Made by a program: the position numbers and the translations under genes. DNA of 64,000 bases from Prevotella sp. UBA2756 (GTDB taxonomy: Bacteria; Bacteroidota; Bacteroidia; Bacteroidales; Bacteroidaceae), in NCBI GenBank assembly GCA_002353205.1, contig DEJE01000019.1, positions 1-64,000 on the forward strand. Direction: 5' to 3'. Each line of letters starts with the position of its first letter. The first letter of the stretch is position 1. The notes beneath the pieces are model-generated. The model made no database searches. It saw only the letters and a list, made by a program, of their open reading frames with translations, and had not been told where the DNA came from. Below are positions 61,127 through 64,000 of the stretch, piece after piece.

Positions 61127-62926
61127 ATGAAAAAGACATTCTTCCTGCTGTTATGCACCTTCATCATGGCCGCCGAGGCGAGCGCCGTGGGGGTGCTGCA
61201 AAACGTCTATGCACGCAAGACAACATCGCTCAACGGCTGGTGGCAGATCATCGTCGACCCCTTCGACGCTGGCTACTACGACTACCGCATGCAACCGTCG
61301 GCCAACGGATTCTTCAAAAACGCCAAGCCGCGCGACAAGGGCGACCACGTGGAGTATGACTTCACCAAGGCCGAGATGCTCTACGTGCCGCAGGACTGGA
61401 ACATCCAGCGCCACGACCTCTTCTTCTATGAAGGGAGCCTGTGGTACAAACGTGAGTTCAAATACTCGCTGAAGAAAGACCACCTGCTCTATCTCTACTT
61501 CGGAGCAGCCAACTACCAGACCGACGTGTGGCTCAACGGCAACAAGCTCGGCACACACATCGGAGGATTCACACCCTTCTTCTTCGACATCACGCAGCAG
61601 CTGCAGAAAGGCGACAACACCATCGTGGTGCGCGTGAACAACACCCGACACGCCGACGGCGTGCCCACGCTCAACACCGACTGGTGGAACTACGGCGGAC
61701 TGACGCGCGACGTGATGCTCGTGGAGACACCCATGGCCCACGTCGACGACTATGAGATACGCCTGGACAAGGGCGACTACGACCGCATCGACGTCAGCGT
61801 GCGCCTCAACCTCCCCATGGCCGATGTGAAGGTGGACGTGCGCATCCCCGAACTGGGCATCAGCGAACGCCTGTCGACCGACGAAAAGGGCATGGCCAAG
61901 ACGCGCATCAAGGCAGAGCCCGAGCTCTGGAGCCCCGACAACCCGAAGCTCTACGACGTCATCTTGAAGTGCGAGGGCGAGGAGATCACCGACAACATCG
62001 GCTTCCGGCACATCGAGACGCGCGGCAAGAACGTGCTCCTCAACGGCAAACCCATCTTCCTGCGAGGCATCAGCGTTCACGAGGAGGCACCCGAAAAGAC
62101 GGGGCGCTGCACCACCGAGAAAGACGATTCCACGCTCATCTCGTGGGCGAAGTTCATGGGTTGCAACATGCTACGCCTGGCCCACTACCCACACAACGAG
62201 AAGATGGTGCGACTGGCAGAGCGCGCCGGACTGATGGTATGGAGCGAAGTGCCCGTCTACTGGACCATCGACTGGTCGAATCAGGAGACATACAACAACG
62301 CCGCCCGACAGCTGCGCGACAATATCCTGCGCGACCATAACCGATGCGCCGTCATCATCTGGAGCGTGGCCAACGAGACACCGCGCTCAGAAGCCCGCAA
62401 CCACTTCCTGCGCGGACTGGCTCAGGTGGTGCGCGACCATGATGACGAGCGCCTGCTCTCCATGGCCATGGAGACAGAGACGCACGACGACATCACCACC
62501 GTGGAAGATCCGCTGAGCGACATCGTCGACATTCTGAGCTTCAACTGCTATCTGGGATGGTATGGAGGCAAACCGGCCGACTGCGAGAAGCGTCGGTGGT
62601 TCTTCTCGCAAGACAAACCGTTCTTCGTCAGCGAGTTCGGAGCAGGAGCCGTGGCCGGACGCTTCGGCAGCAAGGACGAGAAATGGACCGAGGAATATCA
62701 GGCTGAGGTGTACCGCAAGACGCTGGCCATGTACGACCGCATACCGGGATTTGCCGGTTGCACGCCATGGATCCTGATGGACTTCCGCTCTCCGCGCCGC
62801 CAGAACCACGAAACGCAGAACTTCTTCAACCGCAAGGGCGTGGTGTCGGAACGCGGACAGACGAAGCAAGCCTTCTACGTCTTGCAGGATTTCTACAAGA
62901 AGAAAGGGGCTTTCAAGAAGAGATAA
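61127..62926 (+). CDS. Exported glycoside hydrolase family 2 enzyme (beta-glucuronidase/galactosidase-like)
   Basis: The 599-residue product has a signal peptide (MKKTFFLLLCTFIMAAEASA). A GH2 sugar-binding domain (YFGAANYQTDVWLNGNKLGTHIGGFTPF), an Ig-like domain and a TIM barrel with FLRGISVHEE follow. Predicted catalytic residues are acid/base Glu417 in VANETP and nucleophile Glu503 in VSEFGAGAV. The length and these motifs fit beta-glucuronidase-like members better than long beta-galactosidases, but the substrate is open. No SusC/SusD pair is nearby. Confidence 0.85.
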   Translation: MKKTFFLLLCTFIMAAEASAVGVLQNVYARKTTSLNGWWQIIVDPFDAGYYDYRMQPSANGFFKNAKPRDKGDHVEYDFTKAEMLYVPQDWNIQRHDLFFYEGSLWYKREFKYSLKKDHLLYLYFGAANYQTDVWLNGNKLGTHIGGFTPFFFDITQQLQKGDNTIVVRVNNTRHADGVPTLNTDWWNYGGLTRDVMLVETPMAHVDDYEIRLDKGDYDRIDVSVRLNLPMADVKVDVRIPELGISERLSTDEKGMAKTRIKAEPELWSPDNPKLYDVILKCEGEEITDNIGFRHIETRGKNVLLNGKPIFLRGISVHEEAPEKTGRCTTEKDDSTLISWAKFMGCNMLRLAHYPHNEKMVRLAERAGLMVWSEVPVYWTIDWSNQETYNNAARQLRDNILRDHNRCAVIIWSVANETPRSEARNHFLRGLAQVVRDHDDERLLSMAMETETHDDITTVEDPLSDIVDILSFNCYLGWYGGKPADCEKRRWFFSQDKPFFVSEFGAGAVAGRFGSKDEKWTEEYQAEVYRKTLAMYDRIPGFAGCTPWILMDFRSPRRQNHETQNFFNRKGVVSERGQTKQAFYVLQDFYKKKGAFKKR

Positions 62927-62988
62927 AGCGATTCTCCCCTAGAAAGGGAACAGGGGAACACACTCAAAACAAGGGAAAAGGAGACAGG

Positions 62989-64000
62989 TCAGCGCTGTCT
63001 CAGGTCGGCCGTGGTGTATTGCAGCACGGCCTTTCCTTTGTCTATGGCCGCCCCGCCGGTACCCACGAGCACCTTGTCGGAATGCAGGTCGTAGGCATGG
63101 AAGCCGGTGCTGTCGATGACCGAGAAGCCGTCGGTGTGCGTATGCATCACAAATTGATGGTTGGCATACGCCGGCGAGAGGATGTCGCGGCTGAAGATGA
63201 AGTCGTCGTGGCGCAGACCCATCTGCCCGAACAGCGTGGCGGCCAGGTCGCTCTGGTTGCACAGCAGGCCGATGGTGCGCGGTCGGCTGACGGCTCCTCC
63301 CGTCCATATCATCGGGATATGGGCGCGCAAAGGTTTCGTTTCGTCAATATCTTTATACTTGATGCCGTGGTCGGGCAGTATCACCACGAGCGTGTTCTGC
63401 CATGCCGGCGTGGCGCGGAAACGCTCGATGAAGCGCCCCAGGCAAAGATCCAGATAGTAGAAGGCGTTCAGAATCTCGTCGTCGAACTGCTTGGGCATGG
63501 GCACCGTCCACGGTTCGTGCGAACTCAGCGTGAGGAACGAGAGGAACCAGGGCTTCTGCGGGTCATACTGGCCGATGGTGTCGTACAGACGGTCGAAGGT
63601 GATGCTGTCGCACACGCCCCATTTCGACGATCCGCGCTCTTCGGCGGTGAAGTCGTCTTCCGACAGGATGGTCTCCGTACCGGTGCTCAGCAGGTAGCCG
63701 CGCGTGTTGGTGAAGTTGGCGTCGCCGCCATAGAGGAAGGTCGTAGAGTAGCCTTCGCCCTTCAGTGTGCGCGCTATCGAGGGGAGCGTCTTCACCTTCG
63801 AGGCCATCTTCATCACCGAGTTCTCGGGGAAGGCGGGCCAACCGCTCAGGATGCTCACCATGCCGCGGTCGGTGCGCCAGCTGTTGGCGTAGCACTGGGT
63901 GAAGTAGATGCCCTCCGAAGCCAGGCGCGTGAGGTTCGGCGTCACCTCGCCGCGGCCGCCGATCTGCGTGAACTCGCCGCCGCAGCTCTCCATGATGATT
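62989..64000 (-). CDS. LTA synthase/sulfatase-family phosphotransferase, 5' part outside the window
   Basis: The frame runs into the window edge, so the N-terminus (presumably transmembrane helices) is missing. The visible 337 residues form an alkaline-phosphatase-fold catalytic domain. It has IIMESCGGEF (metal-binding Glu), ANSWRTDRGMVSIL (candidate nucleophile Thr), TLSSHEPWTVPMP, and VVILPDHGIK (metal-binding Asp-His). Such proteins transfer phosphoglycerol or phosphoethanolamine to surface glycans or lipids. The acceptor is unknown. Confidence 0.85.
   Translation of the reverse strand, partial: IIMESCGGEFTQIGGRGEVTPNLTRLASEGIYFTQCYANSWRTDRGMVSILSGWPAFPENSVMKMASKVKTLPSIARTLKGEGYSTTFLYGGDANFTNTRGYLLSTGTETILSEDDFTAEERGSSKWGVCDSITFDRLYDTIGQYDPQKPWFLSFLTLSSHEPWTVPMPKQFDDEILNAFYYLDLCLGRFIERFRATPAWQNTLVVILPDHGIKYKDIDETKPLRAHIPMIWTGGAVSRPRTIGLLCNQSDLAATLFGQMGLRHDDFIFSRDILSPAYANHQFVMHTHTDGFSVIDSTGFHAYDLHSDKVLVGTGGAAIDKGKAVLQYTTADLRQR

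Overview
The window is chromosomal DNA from a member of the Bacteroidota, most likely a Prevotellaceae-type Bacteroidales species with fairly GC-rich coding sequence. The evidence is the promoter type (TTTG, about 19-20 bp, TAnnTTTG, seen before at least ten genes), a mraZ-to-ftsZ cluster followed by a GatB/YqeY gene, the glycine-lipid pair glsA/glsB, a type III glutamine synthetase, Omp28-family proteins, and short C-terminal tails resembling type IX secretion sorting signals.

Layout. 1-4772 (minus): rimP-nusA-infB, preceded by a 22-bp tandem repeat array. 5248-5914 (minus): a RelE/Phd-type toxin-antitoxin pair. 6131-8780 (minus): gyrB, then rpsT and tRNA-Glu sharing one promoter. 8884-9609 (plus): recO. 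9733-26397 (minus): a complete division and cell-wall cluster, mraZ-rsmH-ftsL-ftsI-murE-mraY-murD-ftsW-murG-murC-ftsQ-ftsA-ftsZ, plus a GatB/YqeY gene. It has a terminator at its end and MraZ-box-like repeats at its promoter. 26708-28610 (plus): glsA and glsB.

28611-38142 is an accessory region, visibly AT-richer than its flanks. It carries a compact set of small genes: a secreted protein, a zinc-ribbon protein, a DUF2971-like fragment, an SPFH protein with a C-terminal GYF_2 domain, a stand-alone GYF_2 protein, two small membrane proteins, a frameshifted lipoprotein and a small secreted helical protein. A P-loop ATPase, a candidate ~180-nt RNA and a one-TM regulator-like protein follow. The region ends in a scrap zone holding an exact 57-bp copy of an internal piece of glsB, which therefore brackets the island, joined to a 20-bp exact match to dgt. 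This is the least ordinary part of the window.

38143-46254 holds a large lipoprotein, a partner-switching signalling set (SpoIIE-type phosphatase, STAS protein, AraC-type HTH protein), dgt, and two small envelope genes. 46334-51107 is dut followed by three envelope genes (TPR lipoprotein, DUF4292 lipoprotein, EnvC-like factor). 51257-57594 holds a secreted nitroreductase and an envelope operon with a TlpA thioredoxin, an outer-membrane barrel candidate and Omp28 proteins. 57900-60089 is glnN, with thirteen 9-bp TCTAGA repeats in its leader. The window closes with a small RpoD-like sigma factor, a GH2 glycosidase and the 3' part of an LTA-synthase/sulfatase-type gene cut by the window edge.

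All calls rest on reading the sequence and on recalled family features; no database search was run.
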